Shown here one piece after another: positions 19,332 to 26,710 of a stretch of 64,000 nt of DNA. The DNA comes from Polyangium spumosum (GTDB lineage Bacteria > Myxococcota_A > Polyangia > Polyangiales > Polyangiaceae): contig NZ_WJIE01000004.1 of the NCBI RefSeq assembly GCF_009649845.1, positions 558,001-622,000 on the forward strand, read 5' to 3'. Each line of letters begins with the position of its first letter. The first letter of the stretch is position 1. A program made the translations under genes and the position numbers. Under the pieces are notes generated by a model. The model did no database searches. It worked only from the letters and a program-made list of their open reading frames with translations, and was not told where the DNA came from.

Positions 19332-19807
19332 CGGAGTGTTCCGTGCGATTCCGACCTGCAGCCATCGCTCTGTTCGCCCTGCTCTTCGCCTCGGGTTGTC
19401 GCCCCTTCGAGCCGGCCACGCCGCCCGGCTTCGTCGAGCTCGAGGACCGTTACGGCCGCTCCGAGTACCGCGCGACGACGGCCGACGGCGTGGTGCTCGG
19501 CGTGCGCGCGTTCGACAACGAGCCCAAGGGCGAGCGCGCTTTCTGGGTGCGCGCCATCGAGAACCGGCTGCGCGACATGGGCGGCTACGCGCTCCTCGAG
19601 AAGCGCGAGGTCAAGGACCGCGCCGGGCTCACGGGGACGCAGCTCCGCTTCGGTCACGACGAGGGAGGCGAACCCTACCTCTACTACCTCACGATCTTCG
19701 TGACCGACGATCGCGTTTTTGTCCTCGAAGCGGGCGGGGCGCGGCCGCAGATGCAGCGGCTCGCCGAGCAGATCGACTGGTCGGTGAAGAATTTCCTTCA
19801 TCACTAG
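19328..19807 (+). CDS. Small lipoprotein of unknown function
   Basis: A 159-residue predicted lipoprotein: a basic start, hydrophobic helix and lipobox FASGC, then about 135 residues alternating strands and helices (RYGRSEYRATTADGVVLGVRAF, YLYYLTIFVTDDRVFVLEAGG). I recognise no family. The GTG start shares GTGA with the stop of the DUF4349 gene, so the two are translated together and may work as a pair on the same membrane. A second GTG at residue 6 is also possible and would not change the lipobox. Confidence 0.72.
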   Translation: MTECSVRFRPAAIALFALLFASGCRPFEPATPPGFVELEDRYGRSEYRATTADGVVLGVRAFDNEPKGERAFWVRAIENRLRDMGGYALLEKREVKDRAGLTGTQLRFGHDEGGEPYLYYLTIFVTDDRVFVLEAGGARPQMQRLAEQIDWSVKNFLHH

Positions 19808-19819
19808 AGGGCTCCCGCG

Positions 19820-20494
19820 TTGCTTGCGCTCGGCCCCTTTGCTACCCCGCGTCTGGTGCGACACCTGCTCTCGTCCGCCGCGCTCCTCTTGCCCGCGCTC
19901 TTCGTGGCCCCGGCGCTCGCGCACGGCGGCGCCTCGTCCTCGTCGGGCCCGCCGATCGAGATCCCGCCGCCGCCCCCGGGGGACGGCGCGACCGCGGTCG
20001 GCATCCTGAAGGACGTCGAAGCGAAGGCGCTGGATCCCCGCTCGAAGAAGGCGGTCGCGGACGCGATCTCCCGCGCGCGGAAAGCGCTCGAGCGGGCGCA
20101 CGGGATGCGCGCGTCGGGGGACGTCGCGCACGCGCGGATGCTCGACGGCGTCGCGCTCGAGTGGGCTGAAAACGCGCGCGATCTGCTACGCGCGGCGGAG
20201 GCGGAGCGACGAGCCGCGGCCGTGGCCGAGAAGGCGAAGGAGGCCTCCACGCAGGCCGAGCGGGCGCGCGCGCTCCTCGAAGAGACGCAGGCGCGCAGGG
20301 GCCGCGCCGAGGCCGAGCTCGAGCGCGCGATCGCCGAGGAGAAAGAGGCCCGCGAGGCCGCCGCGAAGGCCGAGGACGCGCGCGTCGCCGCGGGCAAGTC
20401 CAAGGACAAACCGACCCAGGCCCCGAAGAAGGGCCCGGCCGCGGACCCGAAGAAGGGCCCGGCCGCGGACCCGAAGAAGGGGAAGGGCAAGTGA
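19820..20494 (+). CDS. Secreted coiled-coil protein with Lys/Pro-rich repeat tail
   Basis: A protein of up to 224 residues with a signal peptide ending near ALA/HG at residue 35, a proline run (IEIPPPPPGD), and then an almost continuous Ala/Glu/Arg-rich helix that should form a coiled coil. The tail is a tandem repeat PKKGPAAD encoded by a 24-bp DNA repeat (20423-20481). The frame opens at TTG 19820, but a GTG at 19856 just before the hydrophobic signal is a likelier start. It overlaps the next gene by one base (TGATG). An envelope structural role beside the OmpA-like protein that follows is plausible, not shown. Confidence 0.7.
   Translation: MLALGPFATPRLVRHLLSSAALLLPALFVAPALAHGGASSSSGPPIEIPPPPPGDGATAVGILKDVEAKALDPRSKKAVADAISRARKALERAHGMRASGDVAHARMLDGVALEWAENARDLLRAAEAERRAAAVAEKAKEASTQAERARALLEETQARRGRAEAELERAIAEEKEAREAAAKAEDARVAAGKSKDKPTQAPKKGPAADPKKGPAADPKKGKGK
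20423..20481 (+). repeat. 24-bp tandem repeat (2.5 copies) in a coding region
   Basis: Two identical 24-bp units (20423-20446 and 20447-20470) and 11 bp of a third encode PKKGPAAD repeats at the end of the coiled-coil protein. The copies are identical at every base, so they are recent or homogenised and may vary in number between strains. Confidence 0.85.
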
Positions 20495-21654
20495 TGAAGC
20501 GGATGCTCCTCGTGGCGCTCGTCGCGCTCGCCTCGGCATGCGCGCCCGTGCCGCGACCGCCGGTCCTCTCCGAGGTCGATGCGGTGCAGCAGGGCGCCGC
20601 GGCGAAGGAGGCGCGGGATCTCGCGCCGCTCGCCTTCGCGCGCGCCGAAAAGTTCCGCAAGGACGCGAACGCCGCGTACGAGGCCGGCGACCTCGCAGGC
20701 TCGCAGCTCCTCGCCGAGCGGGCCCTTGCCGCGTACGCCCATGCCCTCACGCTCGCCCGCGTGGCGCGCGCGGAGACCGACGCGAAGAGCGTCGAGGCCG
20801 AGCTCGAAGCGAGAAAGGCCGAGCTCGCGTCGCTCGACGGCGAGCAGACGCGCGCAGCGGCCGAGGTCGCGGCGCTCGAAGCGCGCATCAAGGTCGCTCG
20901 CGACGCGCAGCCCGTCGCGCCTTCCAGCCCCGCGGACGCGGCGCGCGAAAAAGCGCGTATCGCCGCGGCGCGATCGCTCGCGCTCGAAGCGCGCATGCTC
21001 TGCACGGCGGCGCGCCTCCTCTTGCCCGAGGTCCCCGCTGCGAAGGCCGACGCGCCTCGGCCCATCGGCGCGCCCACCCGCGAGGCGCTCGTCGCCGAGC
21101 TCGACGAGGCGCAGCTCATCGTCGGCAAGCTCGACGAGTCGCTCGCCGGCAGCGGCCCTGCGCCGATCGATCTCGCGACGCGCGCCCGCGCGAGTTGCCT
21201 CTCCGCGCTCACGGGCATGCGCCGCGCCATGACCCCGGTCACGCGCGCGCCTGGCGCGGGGGACGCGCTGCTCGGCGAGATCTCGGCCACGCGGCTGTTC
21301 TCTCCGTCGCGGGACGATCGCGGCATCGTGGTCACGCTGCGCAACGTCTTCGCCGGCGAGAAGCTCACGCCGGCCGCGACCGAGCAGATCACGCGGCTCG
21401 GCAAGCTCGCCGCGGAGAACCCGCGTTTCCCGCTCGCGGTCATCGTGCATCAGGAGAAGGAGCCCTCGGCGAAGGAGCAGGCGGCCGTGAAGGCGCGCGC
21501 CGAGGCCGTCGCGGCGGCGCTCCGGGCGGCGAACGCGCCGAAGGTGGACGTCGTCCTCGCCGGCGCGGCCTCGCCCGTGGTGGATCCTGCGGGCAGCGAT
21601 CGGGCGCGGAATGCGCGCGTCGAGATCGTCTTCGTCACCCCCGAGACATTCTAG
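20494..21654 (+). CDS. DUF4398/OmpA-like lipoprotein
   Basis: A 386-residue lipoprotein (lipobox ASAC). Residues about 30-90 look like the DUF4398 helical repeat (ARAEKFRKDANAAYEAGDLAGSQLLAERAL), followed by a coiled coil (AELEARKAELASLDGEQTRAAAEVAALEARI). The last 120 residues resemble an OmpA/MotB peptidoglycan-binding domain: a TLRNVFAGEKLTPAATEQI start, AVKARAEAVAAALRA in place of the RA-x-x-V helix, and SDRARNARVEIVFV at the end. That domain would tether it to the cell wall while the lipid holds it in the membrane. The ATG overlaps the upstream stop by one base, so the pair is co-translated. Confidence 0.8.
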   Translation: MKRMLLVALVALASACAPVPRPPVLSEVDAVQQGAAAKEARDLAPLAFARAEKFRKDANAAYEAGDLAGSQLLAERALAAYAHALTLARVARAETDAKSVEAELEARKAELASLDGEQTRAAAEVAALEARIKVARDAQPVAPSSPADAAREKARIAAARSLALEARMLCTAARLLLPEVPAAKADAPRPIGAPTREALVAELDEAQLIVGKLDESLAGSGPAPIDLATRARASCLSALTGMRRAMTPVTRAPGAGDALLGEISATRLFSPSRDDRGIVVTLRNVFAGEKLTPAATEQITRLGKLAAENPRFPLAVIVHQEKEPSAKEQAAVKARAEAVAAALRAANAPKVDVVLAGAASPVVDPAGSDRARNARVEIVFVTPETF

Positions 21655-21696
21655 TAGCATGCACCCGCGCGCTTCTCGTGCGCGCCCGAGGTCCCG

Positions 21697-22557
21697 ATGC
21701 GTTCGAGCTCGCTCGCTTCCCTGATCGTCCCTGCCGCCCTCGTCGCGACGCTCCCTGCGTGCGAGGACAACAGCAAGCAGCAGGAGCAGGACGCGGCTTA
21801 CGTGCTCGACAAGCTCGTGCCGCTCGCGAACGAGGACGCCGCGCAGGTGCGCCGCGGCCTGCCCGAGGGCGCGAAGAAGCTCGGCGAGATCGTCGACGCC
21901 GATCCCGGGGCGAACCTCGTCGCGCTGCAGAAGGCCGTCCGCGGGGCGCGCGCCTCGGTGAAGGATCTCGACATCGCGAAGACCACGTTCTTCACCTTCG
22001 TCGACACCACGGGCATCGCGCTGCGCAGCGAGGCCGATCCCGACATGCTCGCGCAGAAGTCGGTCCTCTCGTCGTTCCCCGTGCTGAAGAAGGCCCTCGA
22101 GCCGAGCGCGGGTGTCGTCGAGGCGTGGGGCGAGATGCAGGAGATGCGCGGCGTGCGCACGGGCCCCGACACGCAGTGGGTCGCCGCGCACCCCGTGAAG
22201 GACAAGGAGGGCCAGGTGAAGGGCATGTTCGTCACCGGCTGGTCCTTCCGGCGCTTCGCGTACCACCTCGAGGAGATGGCGAAGCGCGAGCTCATCGACC
22301 GCGCCGAGCGCGAGAAGCAGAAGAAGGTCCCCCTCATCTACGTCTTCCTCGTCCGCGAGGGCAAAGCCTACGGCGCGCCCGTCACGCCCGACGTCAACGC
22401 GCAGGCCGTCGAGGGGCTCGATCTCGCGAACAAGACGCAGAGCGGCCCCTTCCGTGGATCCATCGAGATCACGAAGCGCAGCTACGGCGTCGCGGCGCAG
22501 CGGATGCCCGACCTCGGCGAGGGCACGATCCTCTCCGTGATCACCTCCTCGTTCTGA
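21697..22557 (+). CDS. Lipoprotein with Cache/PDC-like domain
   Basis: A 286-residue lipoprotein (LPAC lipobox near residue 22). After a helical stalk the core FFTFVDTTGIALRSEADPDMLAQKSVLSSFPVLKKAL and WVAAHPVKDKEGQVKGMFVTGWSFRRFAYHLE resembles the strand-helix pattern of Cache/PDC ligand-sensing domains of chemoreceptors and sensor kinases, here without any transmembrane helix or output domain. A stand-alone lipid-anchored sensor or binding protein is a reasonable reading, not proven. The gene lies 42 bp after the OmpA-like gene, across a short GC-rich inverted repeat, and 13 bp before the M28 peptidase gene. Confidence 0.72.
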   Translation: MRSSSLASLIVPAALVATLPACEDNSKQQEQDAAYVLDKLVPLANEDAAQVRRGLPEGAKKLGEIVDADPGANLVALQKAVRGARASVKDLDIAKTTFFTFVDTTGIALRSEADPDMLAQKSVLSSFPVLKKALEPSAGVVEAWGEMQEMRGVRTGPDTQWVAAHPVKDKEGQVKGMFVTGWSFRRFAYHLEEMAKRELIDRAEREKQKKVPLIYVFLVREGKAYGAPVTPDVNAQAVEGLDLANKTQSGPFRGSIEITKRSYGVAAQRMPDLGEGTILSVITSSF

Positions 22558-22570
22558 GCCCGGGACCCTC

Positions 22571-23884
22571 GTGGCGAGCGAGCCTCCGCCGGCACCTTCG
22601 GCCCCCGATCCCGCGGCGAAAGCGCCCTCGAAGGCGCGCTCGCGTCGTCGTCGCACGATCGCCCTCGTGCTCCTCTCCATCGTGCTGCTCCTCGCGCTCG
22701 ATCAGGTCGGCGTGCGTGAGCTCTCAGGCCGCGATTTTCCTTCGTCCGATCCGCTCGCCCTGGCCCTGCGCGCGCGCGTCGAGCAGCTCGCCGCGCCTGC
22801 ATGGGGCGGCCGCGTCCCTGGCAGCGAGGGCAACGCCGCGGCCGCGCGTTCCCTCGCCGACGCGCTCGCCGCGGCGAACGTGAAACCTTTCCCATCGCTC
22901 GGCGGCTACCTCGCGCCGCTCTCCGAGCCGACCTCGCCGCTCGGGCACAACGTGCTCGGATGGATCCCCCCCGAAGGTGAATCGCGCGGCACCATCGTCC
23001 TCGGCGCGCACTTCGATCACCTCGGCATGACCGACGAGGGCCTCCTCCTCGGCGCCGACGACAACGCCGCCGCCGTCGCCGTCCTCCTCGGCGCGCTCCC
23101 CTCGATCCTCGCGCAGCACCCGCGCCCTTACGGCGTCGCCGTCGCCTTCTTCAACACCGAAGAATCCCCCTACTTCGGCACGCCGCGGCAGGGCTCGCAG
23201 CGCTTCGTCGCCGCGCTCCCCCGCGAGATCGGCGGGCTCTCCGCCGTCCGCCTCGCCGTCGTGCTCGACCTCATCGGCGGCGTGGTTTGGCGCCCCACGG
23301 CGGACACCATCTTCGCGTGTGGCGCCGAGAAGGCCCGTGGCCTGCCCGCGATCGTCGACGGCGTCCGCGAGCCTGGCCTCGACGTTCGCCGCCTCGGCAT
23401 CCACGCGGTCGAGAACATCCCTGGTTACGTGCCGCAGCCCTTCTCCGACTACGACGTCTTCCGCGATCACGGCGTGCCGTTCCTCTTCCTCTCGAGCGGC
23501 CGTACGCCTCGCTACCACCGCGCCTCGGATCTCCCGGAGACGCTCCATTACGATCGTATGGCGCGCACCTCGCGCTGGATCGCCGGCCTCGTCGCAGCGC
23601 TCTCCGCGGCGCCGCCTGCGCTCTCCTTCGATCCTCGTGGCGAGGACTTCGCGGCCGAGCGCGACACGCTCCGCTATGCGTTCGGCGCGGCCGCCAAGCC
23701 CTGGACCTCCATCCCGGGCACGAGCCCGATCACCTGGGCGCGTATCCTCGGCGATCGCTCGCGCCTCGAGGCCATGGCCGAACCGGGCCATACGTGGACC
23801 CCCGAGGACGCCCGGGCGATCGAGCGCGCGAGCTTCCGCCTGCAATGCCTTCTCTACCGCTTCCCGGTCTGCTTCACGCTCTGA
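22571..23884 (+). CDS. M28-family zinc peptidase, membrane-anchored
   Basis: A 437-residue protein with a basic, Pro/Ala-rich cytoplasmic end, one membrane helix (about 28-46) and an exported M28 aminopeptidase domain. The two-zinc site is visible: GAHFDHLG (His-x-Asp), GADDN (bridging Asp), the NTEES Glu pair, LDLIGG (Asp) and a late His in TPRYHRASDLPETL. It should trim N-terminal residues from peptides outside the cytoplasm. The start is GTG at 22571. About 100 extra C-terminal residues, ending in a Cys-containing LQCLLYRFPVCF, are not part of the usual fold. A 34-codon Pro/Ala leader precedes the helix. Confidence 0.88.
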   Translation: MASEPPPAPSAPDPAAKAPSKARSRRRRTIALVLLSIVLLLALDQVGVRELSGRDFPSSDPLALALRARVEQLAAPAWGGRVPGSEGNAAAARSLADALAAANVKPFPSLGGYLAPLSEPTSPLGHNVLGWIPPEGESRGTIVLGAHFDHLGMTDEGLLLGADDNAAAVAVLLGALPSILAQHPRPYGVAVAFFNTEESPYFGTPRQGSQRFVAALPREIGGLSAVRLAVVLDLIGGVVWRPTADTIFACGAEKARGLPAIVDGVREPGLDVRRLGIHAVENIPGYVPQPFSDYDVFRDHGVPFLFLSSGRTPRYHRASDLPETLHYDRMARTSRWIAGLVAALSAAPPALSFDPRGEDFAAERDTLRYAFGAAAKPWTSIPGTSPITWARILGDRSRLEAMAEPGHTWTPEDARAIERASFRLQCLLYRFPVCFTL

Positions 23885-23925
23885 GGGCTTCGTGGTACGT
23901 TCGGCCCCGGAGATAAGTCGAGACG

Positions 23926-24192
23926 ATGCCCGCGAACATCGATCAGATGCTCAAGGTTTGCCGTGAGGTGATCGCGCCGCTCGTGCGCGCGGATCAAGGC
24001 GAGCTCTACCTCGTGGCGGTGGAGCCCGATCAGATCACGCTCCACCTCGCCGGGATGTGCGCGGGTTGTCCCGGCGCGAACCTCACGACGAAGGGCGTCA
24101 TCGAGCCGGCCGTGCACGCGGTCGCCCCCACGGCGCGTGTCGTCGTGACGAGCGGCATCCGCATCCCCGAAGGCGCGTCGCTCGTCACCTGA
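23926..24192 (+). CDS. NifU-like C-terminal domain protein
   Basis: An 88-residue protein consisting of the NifU C-terminal (Nfu) domain only. It carries the cluster-binding motif C-x-x-C within CAGCPGANLTTKGVIEPAVHA, which in Nfu scaffolds holds a 4Fe-4S cluster between two subunits for delivery to target proteins. The sequence before it (VIAPLVRADQGELYLVAVEPDQITLHLAGMC) matches the family's strands. It is probably an accessory Fe-S carrier; the window's polyferredoxin would be an example of a client, but that link is speculative. It ends in front of a shared hairpin terminator. Confidence 0.87.
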   Translation: MPANIDQMLKVCREVIAPLVRADQGELYLVAVEPDQITLHLAGMCAGCPGANLTTKGVIEPAVHAVAPTARVVVTSGIRIPEGASLVT

Positions 24193-24213
24193 AGGGCAGG
24201 GGATGGAAGACGA

Positions 24214-24237
24214 AGGGCCCCGGTTGTTCGGGGCCCT
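24214..24237. terminator. Bidirectional hairpin terminator
   Basis: A perfect 9-bp GC-rich stem (AGGGCCCCG/CGGGGCCCT) with a 6-nt loop lies between the convergent ends of the NifU-like gene and the secreted-protein gene. Both transcripts could end here; the T-rich tracts are weak. Confidence 0.65.
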
Positions 24238-24263
24238 CTCGTTGGATCACGTCTTCCCGTTGA

Positions 24264-25094
24264 TCACTTCTTCTTCTTGGGATCGGCGGGAGGCGGCTCG
24301 GGCGCCTTGTCGTCGCCGCGGATCGCGGCGGCCACCGCAGGATCGATCTCCTCCTCCTGCTTCGGCTTGTTCGGGCGCAGCGAGTCGAGCTTCGCGAGCG
24401 TCGCGTTGTCCTCGTACGCGATCGCGATCGCCGCTTCGCCGCGCTCGATCAGGCGCACGTGCGTGGCCTGGTCCTTCCAGTCGACGACGGTCGAGTACAT
24501 CCCGAGGTCCGGGTTCGGCGGGATGATCCGGCCCGGCGTGCCGTAGGCCGTGGAGAGCTTGACCGCGGCCTCCTGGAAGTTCGCGCCGAAGGGCCCACCC
24601 TTCTGCAGCTTGATCTCGTCGATGATCTTCCAGAGTTTGTCCTGGATGAAGAAGAAGTACCGCGTCTTGCCGTCACGCGTCTGCGACAGCATCCACTCGT
24701 TGTTGAGGTAGCTGTACTCGCCGCGGAGCGGCGTGGAGTCGACGGCCACGGGCAGCTTGCCGAACGCGATCTTGCTGCGGCGGAAGGTGTTTTTCTCTTC
24801 GAGGAGCTGCGCGTCGAGCGCCCGCATCCTCACGCCGGGCGAGACCTTCTGGTAGAGCGGCTTGTAGGCCTCGTCGAGCTGCTTGTCGATCGCCTCGCCG
24901 ACCTGCTTCGTCGTCATGCCCCACTTGAGCGAAGCGGGCTCGATCGCGATGGGCTTCTTGACGACCGCCGGGCCCATCATGGCGGGGGCCGCCGCCTTCT
25001 TTTTTGCCTGCGCCTCGACGACCATCGGGGTCGCCGTCGCTGCGAGGCCGAACGTCGTCGCCAGGAGGGCTGCCCAAAGCTTGTTCACCTTCAT
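24264..25094 (-). CDS. Secreted protein of unknown function
   Basis: A 276-residue protein with a cleavable signal peptide (LWAALLATTFGLAATATPMVVEAQA). The mature part begins with a Lys/Ala stretch and continues as a mixed region with many charged and aromatic residues (TPLRGEYSYLNNEWMLSQTRDGKTRYFFFIQDKLWKIIDEI) and ends in an acidic/Pro-Lys tail (DPKKKK). It resembles, only loosely, periplasmic proteins of myxobacteria that bind small ligands; no family is certain. The ATG has an excellent GGAG just upstream. It is transcribed opposite to the gene starting at 25285, with a 190-bp shared upstream region. Confidence 0.75.
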   Translation of the reverse strand: MKVNKLWAALLATTFGLAATATPMVVEAQAKKKAAAPAMMGPAVVKKPIAIEPASLKWGMTTKQVGEAIDKQLDEAYKPLYQKVSPGVRMRALDAQLLEEKNTFRRSKIAFGKLPVAVDSTPLRGEYSYLNNEWMLSQTRDGKTRYFFFIQDKLWKIIDEIKLQKGGPFGANFQEAAVKLSTAYGTPGRIIPPNPDLGMYSTVVDWKDQATHVRLIERGEAAIAIAYEDNATLAKLDSLRPNKPKQEEEIDPAVAAAIRGDDKAPEPPPADPKKKK

Positions 25095-25284
25095 CTCCAA
25101 ATCCTCCGCCCCGCCGGCCCGCGGCCGGCAACCGGGATCTACCAGATTCTGCGGGACAAGGGGCCCGCCGAGGTCTTCGGGGGCGTTGGACGAAGCCCGA
25201 GCCCGATCGATGGAAAACGATCCGCGCGAGGCAGCAGGCTGCCAGCACTGACAGGACCGGGGGGACGTGCTAGGTCGAGGCCCG

Positions 25285-25878
25285 ATGCCGCAGCTCTCGA
25301 CGCGGACGGCCAAGCAGGCCCTCGCGGTCGCGTTCAGCGCGGCCCTCGGGGGGCTCGTGTCCGGTTGTGGGGCCGCGTCCGTCCAGGGTGACGCGAACAC
25401 GACCGCGTACCCCACGTGGACGGGGCACGATCAGGTGCTCTTCGACGACGTGGTCGACGCGGGCGCCCTCGGCCTCGGCGCCGATGTCTCGCGTGCGCAG
25501 AAGGATCCGCTGCTCAGGGAGCGGGCGCGCGCGTCCGAGCTGGTGTCGCGGGTGCGCGTGAGCACGGTGACGGTGGAGTCGCTGGCCGAGGTCCGCACCT
25601 ACCGCCTGGTTCTTCAGGTCGTGCCGCCGCCGTTCGGGTCGCCGGCCTTCGAGCAGACGGCCTTCGAGCTCGTCATCGGCCCTTCGGCCCCATCGTACGG
25701 GGTCGCCAAGGCCTTCGACATGCGCCTGCGTGGCGCGTCGTTCATCGGCTTCCTCCGTCGTTTCGCGGGCGCTGGAGACGAGCCGAGCAAGTTACACTGG
25801 CACCTGTCGCCGGACACCGCCGAGGTGGCGGCCGCCGTGACGGATGCCCTCGCCCTCGCGGAGCTTTCGGGATCGTGA
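25285..25878 (+). CDS. Lipoprotein of unknown function
   Basis: A 197-residue lipoprotein (lipobox LVSGC). The mature part contains an Asp-rich stretch (FDDVVDAGALGLGADVSRAQKDPLL) and a beta-rich half (YRLVLQVVPPPFGSPAFEQTAFELVIG, SKLHWHLSPDT). I recognise no family. The ATG at 25285 is chosen over an earlier GTG because GC3 bias begins there. Its stop overlaps the methionine aminopeptidase start (GTGA), suggesting one transcript, although the proteins act in different compartments. Confidence 0.7.
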   Translation: MPQLSTRTAKQALAVAFSAALGGLVSGCGAASVQGDANTTAYPTWTGHDQVLFDDVVDAGALGLGADVSRAQKDPLLRERARASELVSRVRVSTVTVESLAEVRTYRLVLQVVPPPFGSPAFEQTAFELVIGPSAPSYGVAKAFDMRLRGASFIGFLRRFAGAGDEPSKLHWHLSPDTAEVAAAVTDALALAELSGS

Positions 25879-26696
25879 GCAACGTCAGCATCAAAACGTT
25901 GAAGGAAGTCGAAGGGATGCGGGCCGCGTGCCAGATGGCCGCGGAGACGCTGCTCGCCGTCGGGGAGATGATCCGGCCTGGCATCACCACCGAGGACATC
26001 AACCGCTTCGTGCACGACGACACGGTCCGCCGCGGAGGCTGGCCGGCGCCGCTGAACTACCACGGCTTCCCGAAGAGCGTGTGCACCTCGGTGAACGAGG
26101 TCGTCTGCCACGGCATCCCGGGCCCGCGGGTGCTCGAGCCGGGCGACATCATCAACGTCGACGTCACCACGATCTTCAACGGGTTTTACGGCGACACGTC
26201 GGCGACGTTCTACGTGGGCAAACCCTCGTCCGCGGCGAAGCACGTGACCGAGGTGTCGCGGCGCTCGCTCGATCTCGCGATCGCGCAGGTGCGCGAGGGC
26301 GCGCGGCTCGGGGACATCGGCGCGGCGATCCAGGAGTTCGCCGAGGGCGAGGGCTGCTCGGTGGTGCGCGCGTTCGTGGGGCACGGCATCGGCCGGGTGT
26401 TCCACGAGGCGCCGCAGGTCTCGCACGTGGGCAAGCGCGGCACCGGGATGCGCCTGCGCGCCGGGATGTGCTTCACGATCGAGCCGATGATCAACCTGGG
26501 CCACCACGACGTGGAGGTCCTCGCGGACAAGTGGACCGCGGTCACGGCGGACGGCTCCCTCTCCGCGCAGTTCGAGCACACGCTCGTCGTGACCAAGAAC
26601 GGCTGCGAGATTCTCACGCGCCGAAGCAGGAAACTCGCGAACAGCGAGATGTTCGGGGACGTGTTTTCGGTCGCCGCCGCGGCCACGACGCGCTAA
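25875..26696 (+). CDS. map: Methionine aminopeptidase, type I
   Basis: A 273-residue M24 peptidase that removes the initiator Met from nascent proteins. The five metal ligands are in place: two Asp (NVDVTTIFNGFYGDTSAT), a His (GHGIGRVFHE), and two Glu (TIEPMI and FEHTL). The length is that of the minimal type Ia enzyme, without an N-terminal zinc finger. The GTG start at 25875 shares GTGA with the stop of the lipoprotein gene; the frame is open further upstream only as a chance extension. The gene is followed 14 bp later by the ThyX-like gene. Confidence 0.95.
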   Translation: MSNVSIKTLKEVEGMRAACQMAAETLLAVGEMIRPGITTEDINRFVHDDTVRRGGWPAPLNYHGFPKSVCTSVNEVVCHGIPGPRVLEPGDIINVDVTTIFNGFYGDTSATFYVGKPSSAAKHVTEVSRRSLDLAIAQVREGARLGDIGAAIQEFAEGEGCSVVRAFVGHGIGRVFHEAPQVSHVGKRGTGMRLRAGMCFTIEPMINLGHHDVEVLADKWTAVTADGSLSAQFEHTLVVTKNGCEILTRRSRKLANSEMFGDVFSVAAAATTR

Positions 26697-26710
26697 CGGC
26701 CATCGCTCCC

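Noticed and set aside
19804-22680. A 958-codon open frame on the minus strand across the lipoprotein run, and similar long antisense frames at 387-2339, 3374-5005, 6416-9103, 8562-10463, 12506-14215 and 26693-28177
   Set aside because: In such GC-rich DNA antisense frames of true genes stay open by chance. Their products are Arg/Ala/Gly/His-rich with no known motif, and each lies opposite a gene with clear family motifs.
25095-25415. 107-residue N-terminal extension of the secreted 276-residue protein
   Set aside because: It would bury the signal peptide; GGAG sits at the internal Met and the extension crosses the divergent gene.
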